Shown: positions 35,301 through 49,861 of the stretch, piece after piece
Position numbering within the stretch: position 1 is the first letter of the stretch
Layout: every line of letters begins with the position of its first letter
Assembly (NCBI RefSeq): GCF_001625215.2
Contig: NC_030388.2
Coordinates: 26,772,558 to 26,836,557, forward strand
Direction of reading: 5' to 3'
Length of the DNA: 64,000 bases
Source: Daucus carota subsp. sativus
Taxonomy: Eukaryota > Streptophyta > Magnoliopsida > Apiales > Apiaceae
Translations under genes and position numbers: made by a program
Notes under the pieces: generated by a model
What the model was told of the DNA's origin: nothing
The model's input: the letters and a program-made list of their open reading frames with translations, nothing else
The model's database searches: none

Positions 35301-37052
35301 CTAAACATTATAATCTTCAGCAACATATTCTTGGTATAAATCATTCAAGACAACTTTTAAATGGGCATGCTGTTTTTCACTTTCACCCTCAAGCGGATAA
35401 ATAATAGGAAAGCAAAAGCTAATAAGTTTCATCTTGAATCTCGGATCCATCACAGCCCCTATAGACATCATGAGATTACTTTCCCCCCAGTATTTATCGA
35501 ACTTCTCTTGCATTGTACCTGCCATTTCTCTCATGTAGGAATTTGAATTAACTACTTTTTTATCTAGCAATTCTTTCACCCTTTTAAGTTCTGAGAGAAA
35601 TAAGTTAGAGGTGGGGTACTCGCTTCCTGAAACTATTCTAGTAGCATCATCAAACACCCTTAACAAAGAACAAACATGACCTACTTTCACCCAATCTTCT
35701 TCACTTGGAACATATTCCCTAAATGATTTGTCCCAAACAGCATATCTAGGAAAGACTTGTTTAAATTGCAGACCACAATATAACATGTGATAAGTAGTGT
35801 TCCACCTCGTAGAAACATCTAAAATCAGCTTTTTTGGCTTAATTTGCAGCAACTCAGAAATTTCAGCCCACTTTTTTCTTCGACCTTCTGAAAAACCAAT
35901 ATATTTGATCCCATCCCTCACTCTACTAACAATGGACATAATAGGTTTAAGCCCATCTTGAACGCAAAGATTTAGTATGTGTGCACTACAACGCACATGG
36001 AATAATTGACCTTCAACTGGTAATGATGGTTTCCTAATGATAAAAGAATCTTTTAAATTTCTTATAGCTACATCATTCGCCTTTGCATTATCCACCGTTA
36101 CTGTCCCAATTTAATCTTGAATTTTCCAATCAACCAAACATTTATATAAAGAATCAGAAATAACATCGCCAGAATGAGGTGGGGGAACATTGCAAAAGTT
36201 TATAATCGTCGAATTTAATTTCCATTTTTCATCAATCCAATGGGCAGTGATAACCATGTAGCCAAGCTTTTGACAACTAGACGTCCACATATCAGTTGTG
36301 ATATTGATTCTCCGGGCAGACCTAAACAACTCTATTAATTTCTTTTTTTCAATTTCATATGTACTCCTACAATCACCTTTTAATGTTCCTCGATTTATTT
36401 TTTGATAAAAAGGTGTTGCAGTCTTCATTACCTCATTCCACATAAAGCTTTCTACATGTAAAAATGGTAACTCATTTATCATGACATAATGAGATACTTT
36501 TTCCCTCATTAAGGCATGATCATATTTAAATGCAGAAACTTGTACCTCATCGCCAAAACCTCGTCGAACTTGAAGTTGTGGTTGCAGAGTACCACTGTGT
36601 GCCTTCACACATTTTTCAAGATGTCTTTTCATTGAGGAAGTTGAAGAAGTCTTACTTTTCAGAAAGAGTTTAGAACAGAGCGTGCACTTGTATCTTTCGA
36701 CACCTTTAACATTAATCGTATCCATATACTCCCAAACACCCGAGGTCTTCTTCTTAGGTTTTTTCTGAAAAGGCTGGTCACTGGTTTCCGGCACCGGTAC
36801 AGACCCATCTTTTTCGCTTCCAATTTCAGGTTCTTCCGAATTCCTATTTTCATTTGCAGCCACATCTTGGACATCCCTTTTACGTTTCGTTGATAATTTT
36901 GAGACTTCTTCTTGTTCAACATCTTCGTCGGAAAATGATTCATCCGCAAAGCTTCTAACTGTGATATGACTATCATCCATATATGGTGCGTTCTCTGGTA
37001 TTATCTCAATATTAAGAGCATTCGTTTTCTTTTTGTTTTTTGACGAATCCAT
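35301..37052 (-). pseudogene. hAT-family transposase, one internal stop, C-terminus missing
   Basis: Ac-like hAT transposase. The N-terminal half (37052-36111) has a Lys/Glu-rich leader and a BED zinc finger (SGVWEYMDTINVKGVERYKC, CTLC, then HLEKC) near residues 106-152. The catalytic-domain start follows (RRINITTDMWTS). A TAA at 36113-36111 (codon 314) interrupts the conserved stretch just before TVTVDNAKANDVAI. The same frame continues through HVRCSAHILNLCVQDGL and LDVSTRWNTTYHML to a stop at 35301. The C-terminal hAT dimerisation region is absent. Three features together (internal stop, lost C-terminus, no left terminus) show a dead copy. Confidence 0.88.
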
Positions 37053-37730
37053 TTCCCTGGATCAAATAAATGGGCAGACAAGTTAATCTCAAGTCTCAAT
37101 TATAGTAATATACACTTCACACAAGTACACAACTTACACTAGATTACTAGAAGCATCAATGGATTCAATTTAATCAGAGTCATTTTTTCAAGAATATAAA
37201 CAAACACCTTGTTTACATATACCCAATGACAACAAGATATTAACAAGATAAAGATATATGATTGTATTTGTATAAATATGCAATTTAGTAACTTACTTCA
37301 TGAGTCGAAGCATTTGAAACTCTCACTCGCACCCGCCGTAGTAGTCGACAATCGGATTAGGGATTTGTGTGTCTAAACTCAAGTGTATTCGCCTTGCTGA
37401 TGAGTTGCTGCCTTGCTGGGTTAGGCACTTGGGCTGTTAGGGGTATTATGTTAACGGGTTATCATTTGTTTTTGGGCCCGGGCATATGAATTATTATGGA
37501 CAGGGCAGTTTTAACAAGTGAGTTAAACGAGTTACCCAAACCCGGCTCGTACGAACCCGACTTGTTAAACTCGCGAGTAAGCTCGACCCGGCTCGTGAAA
37601 AAAACGAGTCGGTTTCGGACACAATTTTCAGCTCGTATAACATTTTCGCCCGGCTCGGCTCGTTTATATTAAACCCGAACTCGAACTCGAATAACCTAAA
37701 CCCGGCTCGACCCGGCTCGAATTACAGCCC
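37053..37730 (-). mobile_element. Right end of the hAT element
   Basis: The DNA upstream of the transposase contains a GC-rich subterminal zone built from (a/c)CCCGGCTCG and CGAGTT words between about 37540 and 37725. It ends AATTACAGCCCTA, the inverted TAGGGCTGTAATT terminus common to plant hAT elements. The following 8 bases, TGTACGCC, are the expected target duplication, but no left partner was found. Confidence 0.72.
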
Positions 37731-37849
37731 TATGTACGCCTGTACGGTATAAATATAATTACATCTTCAATCAATATTTTTATACAAATATACTCGATAA
37801 TACTCTCCGTAAAGTTCTTTATTTTGATTTTGTGCACGCTAGTAAGATA

Positions 37850-38095
37850 CTCCCTCCGTCCTTTTTCGGTTGTCATTTTTGATATTGTGCAAGTCAAATT
37901 GACCAAAGTTTGCCTGAAATTTATTTATATTTTATCAATTGAAAAAATAAAAAAATATGTTATCGGAAATAACTTTTAATTTAGTAATTTTCAGTTTTCT
38001 AAAATAATGAAAAAATGGTTTATAATCTTTGGTCAAAAATTAGTCAATTTAACCAACAAAAATAGAAATGTGACAACTAAAATGTGACAGACAAA
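37850..38095. mobile_element. Stowaway MITE, right end eroded
   Basis: A clear left end, CTCCCTCCGTCCTTTTTCGG after TA. The interior shows inverted GACCAAAG(t) and CTTTGGTC segments, but the right side stops at a diverged GTGACAACTAAAATG without GGAGGGAG. Confidence 0.7.
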
Positions 38096-39380
38096 ATATT
38101 TGGTTTAACTTTTGTCTTTGTAATTTGGCCAAATTTATGGAGGCTCGTATAGTTTCAATGGCATCTAGAGAATTGTGTCCCCTTTTATTCTAGATCAATA
38201 GAATGCGCAAGTGAAGAATGCAAATGTATCATTTTACAGTGAGTAGGCATTGGTGCACCTGCAGGCTGCAAGGTGCATTAACAAAAGAAACGGGGGATAG
38301 CAATGAAAAGCATGATAACTTTCCAAAAATAACAGGAATCAGGCCTGGTGGGTGAATGAAAATCATCATCATCACTCCCCTTCAGAACCCTAAAAAGATA
38401 AAGAAATTATTAGCAGTAATATTATTATTACCACCATCATTCTCCTTTATTTGTATTCATAGTTGGCCTGCGAACATAAACATCGACACAACCAACTAAT
38501 GTATGGACCTCAATGTGCCCTTGTCCCCGTCTTATGGGTCCCACTCCTTCGCACGTCAAGCTGATGCTAATTTCACATCACACCTTTCTTCTTTATTCCT
38601 GGGCCCTACGCGAGGAGATCATCACTTGACACGTGGATTTTGTACAGACATCAACTATGCTAATCTCTCCCTTTGACTAAAATTGACCATCTTTTAGTAA
38701 ATGCTAGACGGGTTACATAGTACTGTTCTCCCGATCATCGTTCGGTTCGGTTCGGTTCAAACAGAATCAAAGGACTTTAATTAGCAAAATAAAAAATAAA
38801 AAAAATCAAAGGACTTTTGGTATAAAATTGATATCATTCTTGAGAGTATAGTCAAATATAATATTGTCGTACAATATTCTTTGATTATTAAAGTTTTAGA
38901 TGAATGAGTTATATAGTATGGGACTGTGGTTCTAGCAAAATAAGAACTTCAGATATAAAATTCGATATTGTCTTTAGAACATACTTACATATTTTGATAT
39001 AAAATTCAAAATTGTCTTATACAACCAATTGTCATATTACATTTTTAACACTAAAATTGTTATATTATGCTTGGATTTTGATTGTCATATTACATTCCTT
39101 AACAAATTGTCATATTACATTCCTTAACACTAAAATTTCAAATGAAGAACTTATATAATATCGTTTAACCGATTTTCGGGATAACAGTTTTAACAAAATT
39201 AAGAACTTTCGATATAAAATTCCATATAATCCTTGGGAGCATAATCTGATACAAGACCATCTAAAATTTCAAACTCATGGTACTAATAAATAAGTATAGG
39301 ATAAAATGGAGTTTAGTTTGGCATGGGAATCTACTTATATATTCGTGTCAAGCCTCCCTCCTGAGCAAATAAATTACCTA
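38096..39380. other. Intergenic DNA with degenerate repeats
   Basis: The words GATATAAAATTC(c/g)(a/g)(a/t) and TTGTCATATTACATT recur at 38790-39260, suggesting an old, decayed repeat. GTTCGGTTCGGTTCGGTTC near 38740 is a short hexamer run. No gene is seen. Confidence 0.45.
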
Positions 39381-39439
39381 GCTCCGAACCTGAGCCTAAC
39401 TCCGAACCTAACTCCTCCTCATACATATAAAAAAAATGT

Positions 39440-39508
39440 TATTATTGGGACTCGAACCCAAGCCCTCTTGATTACAATTACACCACTGAAACCACTTGAG
39501 CTACACAT
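39440..39508 (-). mobile_element. tRNA-like SINE head
   Basis: On the minus strand an A box TAGCTCAAGTGG (39503-39492) and a perfect B box GGTTCGAGTCC (39458-39448) are correctly ordered and spaced for RNA polymerase III. The sequence does not fold as a full tRNA (no clear acceptor pairing). AT-rich and GGTTCGGAG-repeating sequence follows, so a SINE or tRNA pseudogene is likelier than a functional tRNA. Confidence 0.55.
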
Positions 39509-39519
39509 GCAATTAATTT

Positions 39520-40174
39520 TTTTATTCAAAAGTATTAAACTCATACATTAAAACTGTTATATTTATATTTTTTTCAATATCTTATCTATTTGAGATAAGT
39601 TATTATTTTAGGTAAACCTCATATGTTTTTTACATGATAGATTAATATCCATAAATTAATTACTTACGTAATAAATTTAAATTTGAAAAAGAATTTGAAC
39701 AATTGGGCTCGAGCCATGTTTCAGACTTCAAAAAAATGGATATAATTCATTTTGAATAAAATTGGACGAATTCAAATCTAACTTAATACTTTAAACGAGT
39801 ACCGATACAATATTAGAGAAATTTAAGCCATGAATGTGAGAAATAAGCACAGAAACTAAGATTTCGGTGAGCATCTTTGAAAGGAAAAATTGATGGACTT
39901 TCAACATGGACTATGTCATGTTTTTTTTTTAATTACAAAAGGTGACTTACAAAGAGATTACAATATTTTTAAGAAAATGAAATAAGATAACTGAAAGAAT
40001 ATTTTTGTTTAAAATATTTTTTATTTTAAACTTATGAATTCAGGATTCGACGTGTAATCAAATCTTTTCAAAAAAAATTTTATAGATATAAGAATAGTGA
40101 CAAAGAACATCAAATTTGGTGTTATTGAGTTATAAATTTTATTCGCTTAAAATAAAATAACACAGAGAAATAAG

Positions 40175-40226
<52 letters not shown>

Positions 40227-42060
40227 GTATTAAAACTATAATTTTAATATGCCATACATCAATGTATAACATACGAGTTAAATAAAATGATTCAAACTAT
40301 AATTAAATTAATTATTCACTTACAAATTAAACTAATAAAATATAATTAATTCTGGAATGGATAATCCGACGCGATAAGATGAAAACTAATATCTGATTAG
40401 ACGGGAATAGAACAAGAATAGTTTTCCATAATCCAGAATATCGAGCACTTGATTTGATCTTTAACCATTGAACATGATATGCTACATTGCTCACCCCTAT
40501 GAAATAAGAGTATCAAAATATTTAAAAATGTGAGTTTGCACAAAGCTAAAAAAATAACTATACGACTAATTAAACTAAATATTTTTTATTTTTATGAACT
40601 CCATGGTGCCTAACTAACATCTACACTATTTTTGCTATTTGAGATCTGGTTTATAAAGATTACATGAAAAATATTAAAAGTCTTAGTCAACAAGCTCAGA
40701 AAACTAATGATAAAAAATTAATATTTTATAACAACACAATATTATAACACGCGGTATCAAAGTAATAATCATCTAATATTTTAAATTAACAAAAAAAATA
40801 TATAAGGCATTGAAGTACTATATAATTGGAAAATTAAAAGGGTAAGCCACATCAAACGTGTCAGAATTTTTCGGGTACAATTATAAGGTTAGTAGTTCAA
40901 TTAATGCTTTTATAATAAAGTAAGGTAGGTCTTTTACATATGTTTCAATTATTATTTATACAAAATGTGTGCAACATATAATAAAAAAGAATGTGTTGAT
41001 GGTCTGTCCATCATATATCACTTAACTATTACACAAACCTATGCTAAAAAAAGAGAAATAAATATAAAACAACGCGGGCCACACATCTTCATCTAATCAT
41101 GATTGAGCATATCGTAATTCACATATCAAAAACAAGTTTTCATATTTGACGGAATAATTTAATAATTTTCAGTAATAAATTACAGATATTTTTAATGAGG
41201 TATATTATATTTAAATTCTAAAAGTTTCAGTATTAATTTCGAATATAATTTTGAACATGTAGATAATATGATAATGGCCTCTATATCCTAACGAATTTGA
41301 ATATAGAAAAATCAGTTCAAATGTTGTTTTTGATCCATAATTTTTTTTTAAATACAGTACATATTATTACTATCAATGCTATTAGATTGCAAATGTTACA
41401 TTTCATATTTACATATTCTGTTAAAAAAATAAGACGTAATAGTTATGCTCGAAATAATATGATGACGTACGAATATTATTTAAAACACAAAAAAACTAGG
41501 CTTTTATGCTAGTTTATAAGATAAAACTGAAGTTGGTAATTGAAGATGTAAGTAAGTACTGATGGCGTGGTTGAAAACTGAGAAGATATTTGTTTGTTTT
41601 TGTGCTTGGGCTGAGAAGATGGATTAATGGCATCTGTGATGGTGATGATCATGAGTGCACTTGGCTTGGCACGCTCATTCATCTTTTGAACCAACAGAAT
41701 ATACATACATATGCAAGAATATGAATATGCATTCTCAATGATGGTTCTCACAGCACGCCCCCTCTCTCTTCATCATCTTATTGGTTGAGTTTCTGAGGTT
41801 TTTTGTAAAAGAGAATAACCCTAATTTCTGGTTTTTGTCACCCTTCACCATCATCATCTTTTATCCTTTTCTTTCCCCTTCTCTGTTTCCAGATTTTAAC
41901 GCTCATTACATGTATCACCATGATGTTCACATGCCTCAACCCTTCCACCATCTTGGATGTATTTCATATCTTTTTCGACTTTGGTGAGATAACGTTAAAA
42001 TATAACATAAGATTCATTTGGGTCTTTCTCTAACATCTTACGGTTTTAGATGGACCGATT
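39520..42060. other. Gene-poor AT-rich DNA
   Basis: No open frame here has recognisable similarity. The stretch near 41540-41780 is less AT-rich, but its frames show no domain. Confidence 0.45.
40176..40222. repeat. TA dinucleotide microsatellite
   Basis: An uninterrupted run of about 23 TA units. It is likely polymorphic in length. Confidence 0.97.
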
Positions 42061-42067
42061 CTTAATA

Positions 42068-42079
42068 TGGTATCAGAGG
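42068..42079 (+). other. Primer-binding-site remnant of an LTR retrotransposon or TRIM
   Basis: TGGTATCAGAGG matches the initiator-tRNA-Met primer-binding site of plant copia and TRIM elements. The preceding text (AACATCTTACGGTTTTAGAT) has the style of a TRIM LTR end. No gag-pol and no second LTR were found. Confidence 0.5.
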
Positions 42080-42577
42080 TTTGACGGAAGTCTCACGTCC
42101 ATCTTAATATTATATTTGTCGAACCAAAAAAATTATTTAACGAAAAGAATTTCAACATCTTGTATGATATTTCTTCTGACATTTGGTAAGAAACATGTTA
42201 GTATGAAGTTAAATAATTTGAAAGTGAAATTTATCTAGACCATAATTGCAAGTTAAAGCAATGACTATAAGGAGAAGCCACGCGGGAAGATCAACCTCAG
42301 AAACCACAACTTGGATATACAAAGTGATGTACAATGTATAATAAGATGTGCACTTTGAACTTTATTGCTCCAGTTAGATTTAGATATGAGTTGGTTTCGA
42401 AAATCCATGAGGATTTTCTGTCCACTGCATTGAGAACCCCCACTACTGCTACTCCTTGGATTTTTTAGATAGACAAAAGATACATATCTTTAGCTTTCTT
42501 CTTTTTCATTTTATCTTTTTAAGTATTTTCATGCAATTTTTTTTTGTAGTCTTTTGATACCATATTGCTGGCCTCTT

Positions 42578-42588
42578 GTATATATACT
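42578..42588 (+). promoter_or_regulatory. TATA box of ACL5 copy 1
   Basis: GTATATATACT is followed about 30 bases later by a CT-rich leader and then by the ATG at 42672. The same block occurs before ACL5 copy 2. A CT-rich stretch (TTCACTTCTCTTCATCC) marks the leader. Confidence 0.7.
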
Positions 42589-42671
42589 CTGCTTCACTCT
42601 TCACTTCTCTTCATCCTTCATTTGCTCTCTCTTCTTCTATTCTTCTGAATTCTCTCCCACTCTCGAAAGAT

Positions 42672-45091
<2,420 letters not shown>

Positions 45092-45586
45092 GGTCGATCA
45101 GGACTTGATGTGATTGGCTACTATGAACACTACAGAGGAGCATAAGAACATGGAAGAGAGACTCGGAAGAACGCATTTTCAAAACAATTATTTCTTGCTC
45201 CTTAATATGGGTTGTTTTCATTTTCTTATTGTGCTACTCTTTATTTTATCTTAACTTTGTTTATTCTATCATTTGCTAATGTAATCAGGTCTCATAAGGA
45301 ATGATAATATTAAACAGTATTCTACCCTTTTATATTGTGCTGTCTTAGCTCTAATAGATAATTAATCAGATTGAATGAAACAATTTAGTTTCAAGTAAAA
45401 TTGGTTTCTAATTCAGTATAGTAAAGGTAAAAAGTACAAACTGAGGACTCAAGACTGGGACTGTGAAGGCATCAAAATTAGATTTGATTCCATACTTGCG
45501 AGGTCCTCGCCACTTCTCAATCCATATAAAAGAATTTGAATACATGATAATGAACAGTAGACTTCAGAATAAATCTCCTGAGAGGA

Positions 45587-46597
45587 TTAAATAACAAAAA
45601 CGGAAGGGTTGTTGGAGGCGACGAAAGAAGAACCGAATGGAATCCTTTGGTAACGTCCCATGATCCTTGGAGTTTGGCCTGATGCAGACAGTGGCAACAT
45701 CTTACAGCTCTCAGTGATGAAGGGGTGTTTCAGAAGCTGATCAGCCGTCCATCTTTCTTCTATATTTCTCGTCAAGCACTTTCTCAAAAAATCCTTAGCA
45801 TTGGCGGACAAATCATCAGATAATACCAAACCTCCGTCCTGATAGCCAGCAATTAGATCACCCAAAACTCTGGCACTGAGACCGCGATAATTAGACCAGA
45901 GACCATTCCCCGTAAGCATCTCAAACACTATGCATCCCAGTGACCATATATCCATCGCTGCTTCATGCTCTCCAAACGCCACGGATTCTGGTGAACTATA
46001 CAACAACGTTCCTCGGTTCTTATGGCCACTACACGGATCCACAAACGCACAACTTATTTCTCCACCCTTTTTAGCCGACCCAAAATCCGCTAATTTCAGC
46101 GAATACTTAACCAGCCCACCAGCATTCTTCGAGGGAAAGACAAGAATATTACCTGGTTTCATATCACAATGAACAAACCCCTTTCGATGCACATGACAAA
46201 ATCCTTTGACCAACATCCTGGTATAACAACTAGCTTCCAACTCTGATATTCTTCCGCCTCGAAATCGAAGAAATTGTTCCAAGCTTCCACCCGGGGCATA
46301 CTCAAGAACCAGATCAAAATACTCTGCACCATTCTCAACACTCACACCAGAACCAAAACACTTGACGATCCCATCACAGCCTCCGAGTTCACGAAACACG
46401 TCTCTCTCGAGTTGCAGAGATGATGATCGACTTGCTAAACAAGATTTCAGGGCAACAAAGGGAACCAGAGCCGGTGAGTTGTTGTAAGATAATAATGCCG
46501 CGGATTGTGCTAAGAAAACTTTGCCATACGAGCCGTTTCCAAGAAACTTGCGCTTCACCCACGGAGAAGCCATGTTGTAATTGCTAATTTTTTCCAA
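45587..46597 (-). CDS. MAPKKK-like Ser/Thr protein kinase, single exon
   Basis: A 336-residue intronless kinase resembling the plant MAPKKK/MEKK-like subgroup. Kinase features in order are the glycine loop GNGSYGKV (residues 21-28), the ATP-binding lysine in FVALKSC (51), the catalytic loop HCDMKPGNIL, the metal-binding DFGSAKK, and the activation-segment end GTLLYSSPESV. DIWSLGCIVFEMLTG and ERWTADQLLKHPF follow. The HCD form of the HRD motif is common in this plant subgroup. Translation may start at the upstream ATG (46597) or at Met9 (46573, MASPWVKRKFLG). It lies between ACL5-1 and F-box 1 on the opposite strand to ACL5-1, and no second copy appears in the duplicated blocks. It is probably active; its targets are unknown. 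Confidence 0.88.
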   Translation of the reverse strand: MEKISNYNMASPWVKRKFLGNGSYGKVFLAQSAALLSYNNSPALVPFVALKSCLASRSSSLQLERDVFRELGGCDGIVKCFGSGVSVENGAEYFDLVLEYAPGGSLEQFLRFRGGRISELEASCYTRMLVKGFCHVHRKGFVHCDMKPGNILVFPSKNAGGLVKYSLKLADFGSAKKGGEISCAFVDPCSGHKNRGTLLYSSPESVAFGEHEAAMDIWSLGCIVFEMLTGNGLWSNYRGLSARVLGDLIAGYQDGGLVLSDDLSANAKDFLRKCLTRNIEERWTADQLLKHPFITESCKMLPLSASGQTPRIMGRYQRIPFGSSFVASNNPSVFVI

Positions 46598-46937
46598 ACG
46601 CTATCAAATTGTTTTGGAAATTTGTCAGAGCAGCATGAATATATAGGGTTTTTAGATAACACGTGGAATGTTACTTGGATCCGAAGTACTTAGATTATCA
46701 GTAGAAACAAGTTTTCTGTTTCCTAATCTGACGAGTACAATTAATATTCGTAAGTGGGCAAGAGAAACAGCTTGGAAGTGCCTTTTTTCTCCTTTGGCAA
46801 CATACTGCGCCAGAGATTATGTTGCAAAGTGAGTGAAAATTTATTTTTAATTTATATATTTAAAAAAAATTTAAAAATTTACAATTTAGTCGTAATAAAA
46901 TGATAATATAATAATACATTATTATAAATATACTTCA

Positions 46938-47648
46938 AAGCATCTCCAACCCATCAAAACCCTTGGCTAAAATTCATTAAATCATACCATAAATAAAAAG
47001 TATAGATAATGTGTGAAATTTGGTCCACTCCAACCACACATAACCTTGTCTAAAAATATAGCCAACCAATTGATGTTGATTGTTGGCTATATTTGACCAA
47101 CCACTCAGTCCTATAGCAATATCTGTTGCAAGATTTCGTATCATTTGTTACCATATGATAATATACATTCTACTTATAATAACTTGAAAGAATAATAACT
47201 TACTACTCCCTCCGTCCTAATTTATCCGTCTTGTTTGACTTTTGGTGATCAAATTGATCAAACTTTAATTGGTATTAGTAACTATTCCTACATTATCTTG
47301 AAAATCAAAAAAAATACATCTTAAAGTAGAATAGATGTAGATTTCAGTAATATATTTTTCATAGTTTTTCCTGATTATTTTATATATATAAATTTCAGTC
47401 AAAATTTGATTAATGGACCTTAAGAAGTCAAACAAGACAAATAAATTGGGACGGAGGGAGTATTTCTGAAATATAGCCAACCAATATAGTCATTACCGTC
47501 GAAGCAAAATGACATACTGCTTCGACAAATTTTATCTAATGTCTAACAAGTCCAATTTAGCCGACCACTTTTAGCCGACAAATTATACATAATGTCTTAA
47601 AAGTCCAATTTAGCCGACCACTTTTAACCAACAGCGTTAGAGATGCTC
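46938..47648. mobile_element. PIF/Harbinger-type MITE with a Stowaway inside
   Basis: Ends (a/g)AGCATCTCCAAC and GTTAGAGATGCTC, with TCA before and TCG after. It shares AAAACCCTTGGCTAAAA and repeated TTTAGCC(g/a)ACC with the element at 11192-11586. A Stowaway at 47206-47460 interrupts it. Confidence 0.78.
47206..47460. mobile_element. Stowaway MITE nested in a Harbinger MITE
   Basis: Inverted ends CTCCCTCCGTCC(t/c)AATTTAT, TA on both sides (47204-47205 and 47461-47462), and inverted GTTTGACTT segments inside. 255 bp, non-coding. Confidence 0.9.
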
Positions 47649-48056
47649 TCGCAGTGATCAATTTTCATGGCGTGGTTGTAAGTTCGAACAATTACGCAGC
47701 AATAAGCTTCTCCAAATAAGAAGTAGAAAAATAATTAATATATTGAGTTAATTCCACACATTTTCGAAGTTACAAATTTATATAAGAAGAAAGAACATAA
47801 AAACATTTGAACTTGTATAATTTAATAGGTAAGTAGAAAGTAGCAACTCATTACATTCGAAGTACTTTAAAATTTTATAACAATTTGAGTAACAAAATGT
47901 CATAGCTAGCACTGCAACAACAAGCTTATTCAAACAAAACCACCCAACAATAAACCATTTCCAACATCATATATATTACACCCCCTTTAAGGCTACTGAT
48001 TTTTAGTAAAGTACATAGTGTACCATTATTTTCTTTATCATCAATCAGGGATACTT
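47649..48056. other. Intergenic DNA downstream of F-box 1
   Basis: No repeat ends and no open frame. It probably contains the 3' flank of the broken F-box 1, since the phrase CAACAATAAACCATTTCCAAC parallels the 3' flanks of the other F-box copies. Confidence 0.4.
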
Positions 48057-49246
48057 TCACTCATCCCAGTCCGATGAATCTTTGTCCCATGAATCTTGTG
48101 ACCTTGAGGATGAAGCAGCCCACTTTATTCGTTTAAATCCTTCAAGTGAAACAGGCTCTTTCCATACTTGAAAAATCGATGGGATTTCAAATAAGGATAT
48201 ATAGAGAATTCTGTGATTACTATCTCATCAAGATCATACAAAATCCGTCTACCGTCTTTCTCAATTACTAAAAACTGAGCACTGCTGAAAATGAACTGAA
48301 CAAGGTTTAGTGGCGCACCTAGATCAATAACATGCACTTTACTCCACGATGCTTTAACCCCACGACCACCAAGACAATCCTTATCGTCTAATGTCCACAT
48401 GTCAATCTTACCATCATTAATGGAGATGATATAGGCAATAGTATCCTTAAATTCAGTAACACAAGTTTGAGTACCAAACAAACTACTCCTATTAGCAAAA
48501 GAAACAACGGGTTTTGATACGACAGGGAGGTCAATCCCACAATGAAACACCTCCTTATTTAAATCAAAGGTCAACATACTACTTCTATCTTTTAAGGCAA
48601 TCAAAAATCCCTTAAAGCAAAATTCGGAACTGATCCTCGGGGGAACATAAGTAGACTTGAGGTGAATCTCTCGCCAATTATTCTTGCTTGAAGAATAGAC
48701 CTCGACAGAGCGAGAGCGAGAGCCAGATACGACTCTAACCACTTTAAAATCCAAATCAATGTGATCGAAACCAAAGCCTAAAGAGACCGTTTTAGTATAA
48801 TCATCATTGATCATATTAGGCAGGGGAAGCCTTTTGGAGTGTCTAGTAGCAGGATTCCAAAGATATATATCCGTTCTATAAGCATTCGATTCGAAGACGA
48901 TAAACCGGACACAAACAATACCACAATCAGAACCAATAAGTTCAGAGTATTCAGGCGGATCTAGATACTCACCTTGCGAGTAAGGAAATTTCAGATTTAT
49001 TCTAGGGCAGCCCAAATCGAGATGGAAAAGGGAGAAAGCGTCGTCGTCGTCTTCGGAATGACCAAATGAACGTTGCACGATGTGGAGCTTGTCATCTTTA
49101 GGAGCCATTGCGAGGTGTGATTTGGCGAATTGATGACTAGAAATAATGGAACATCAGGATTTTGAAACTGATTTGAATCGAAGCAATGGCTTTATGGGAA
49201 GGAGTAAGAGAATCCGAGTCCACAAATCATCTGTGAAGCTATTCAT
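48057..49246 (-). pseudogene. F-box 1, broken by a stop and a frameshift
   Basis: Aligned by eye with its three neighbours, the frame starts at 49246 (MNSFTDDLWTRI). It meets a TGA at 49156-49154, where the others have the Trp of SVSKTW, inside the F-box itself. From the next Met (49108, MAPKDDKLHIV) the frame is open for 327 residues through the F-box-associated region (DIYLWNPATRHSKRLPLP, LGFGFDHIDLDFKVVRVVSG). Near 48150 one base is missing compared with the others (GTGAAACAGG against GTGAAAACAAG), which replaces the shared end GFKRIKWAA by KDLNE. The undamaged stop would lie at 48059-48057. A product from Met 49108 would lack the SKP1-binding F-box. Confidence 0.85.
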
Positions 49247-49861
49247 CAACGTTTCCCAGGATTTTGATGTTCTCTTACTCTTGTTATTAATTGCATCCCT
49301 GTTTAAGGAACTCATATTGCAGAGCAAAATCAGGGTTCGAAGATTCGCAAGATCAGGGTTTAAAGATTCGGAAAATGGGGGTTTTAAGTTGTAAGGTGAC
49401 GGAGACGGGTTTTAAGTTTGACCTTTTGCACGTAGTTTGTGAATTGTGAATTAGGATTTTGACCCTTAATGAGATAGTAAAAATATTAATAAAACTCATG
49501 TACTAAATAATTTAATTAGTAACTTGATAATATACGTGGCATCCATCTTAATTTTAACTTAACCATGGTTATGATTGGGTTTTTAAAATAATTTTTTTTA
49601 AAGTTACTTGCATTATTCTGCAACAAATATACTATTGTGGTTAAATTGAAAAAAACATGATAGTTATATAGTTTTTTTGGTAATTAAATCTATTATTTTT
49701 CATATTTTCTTTTTTTTTTTCTGTTAAAAAAGTCAAAGTGACACTTAATTTAGGACAAAGGTCATGTTTAACATTGAGGCTAAACTATTTTTTTCATCTC
49801 AAATCACGTGAAAAAAATCAAAGTGACACTTAAAGGACCTGACCTTGAGGTTGAAGCAATT

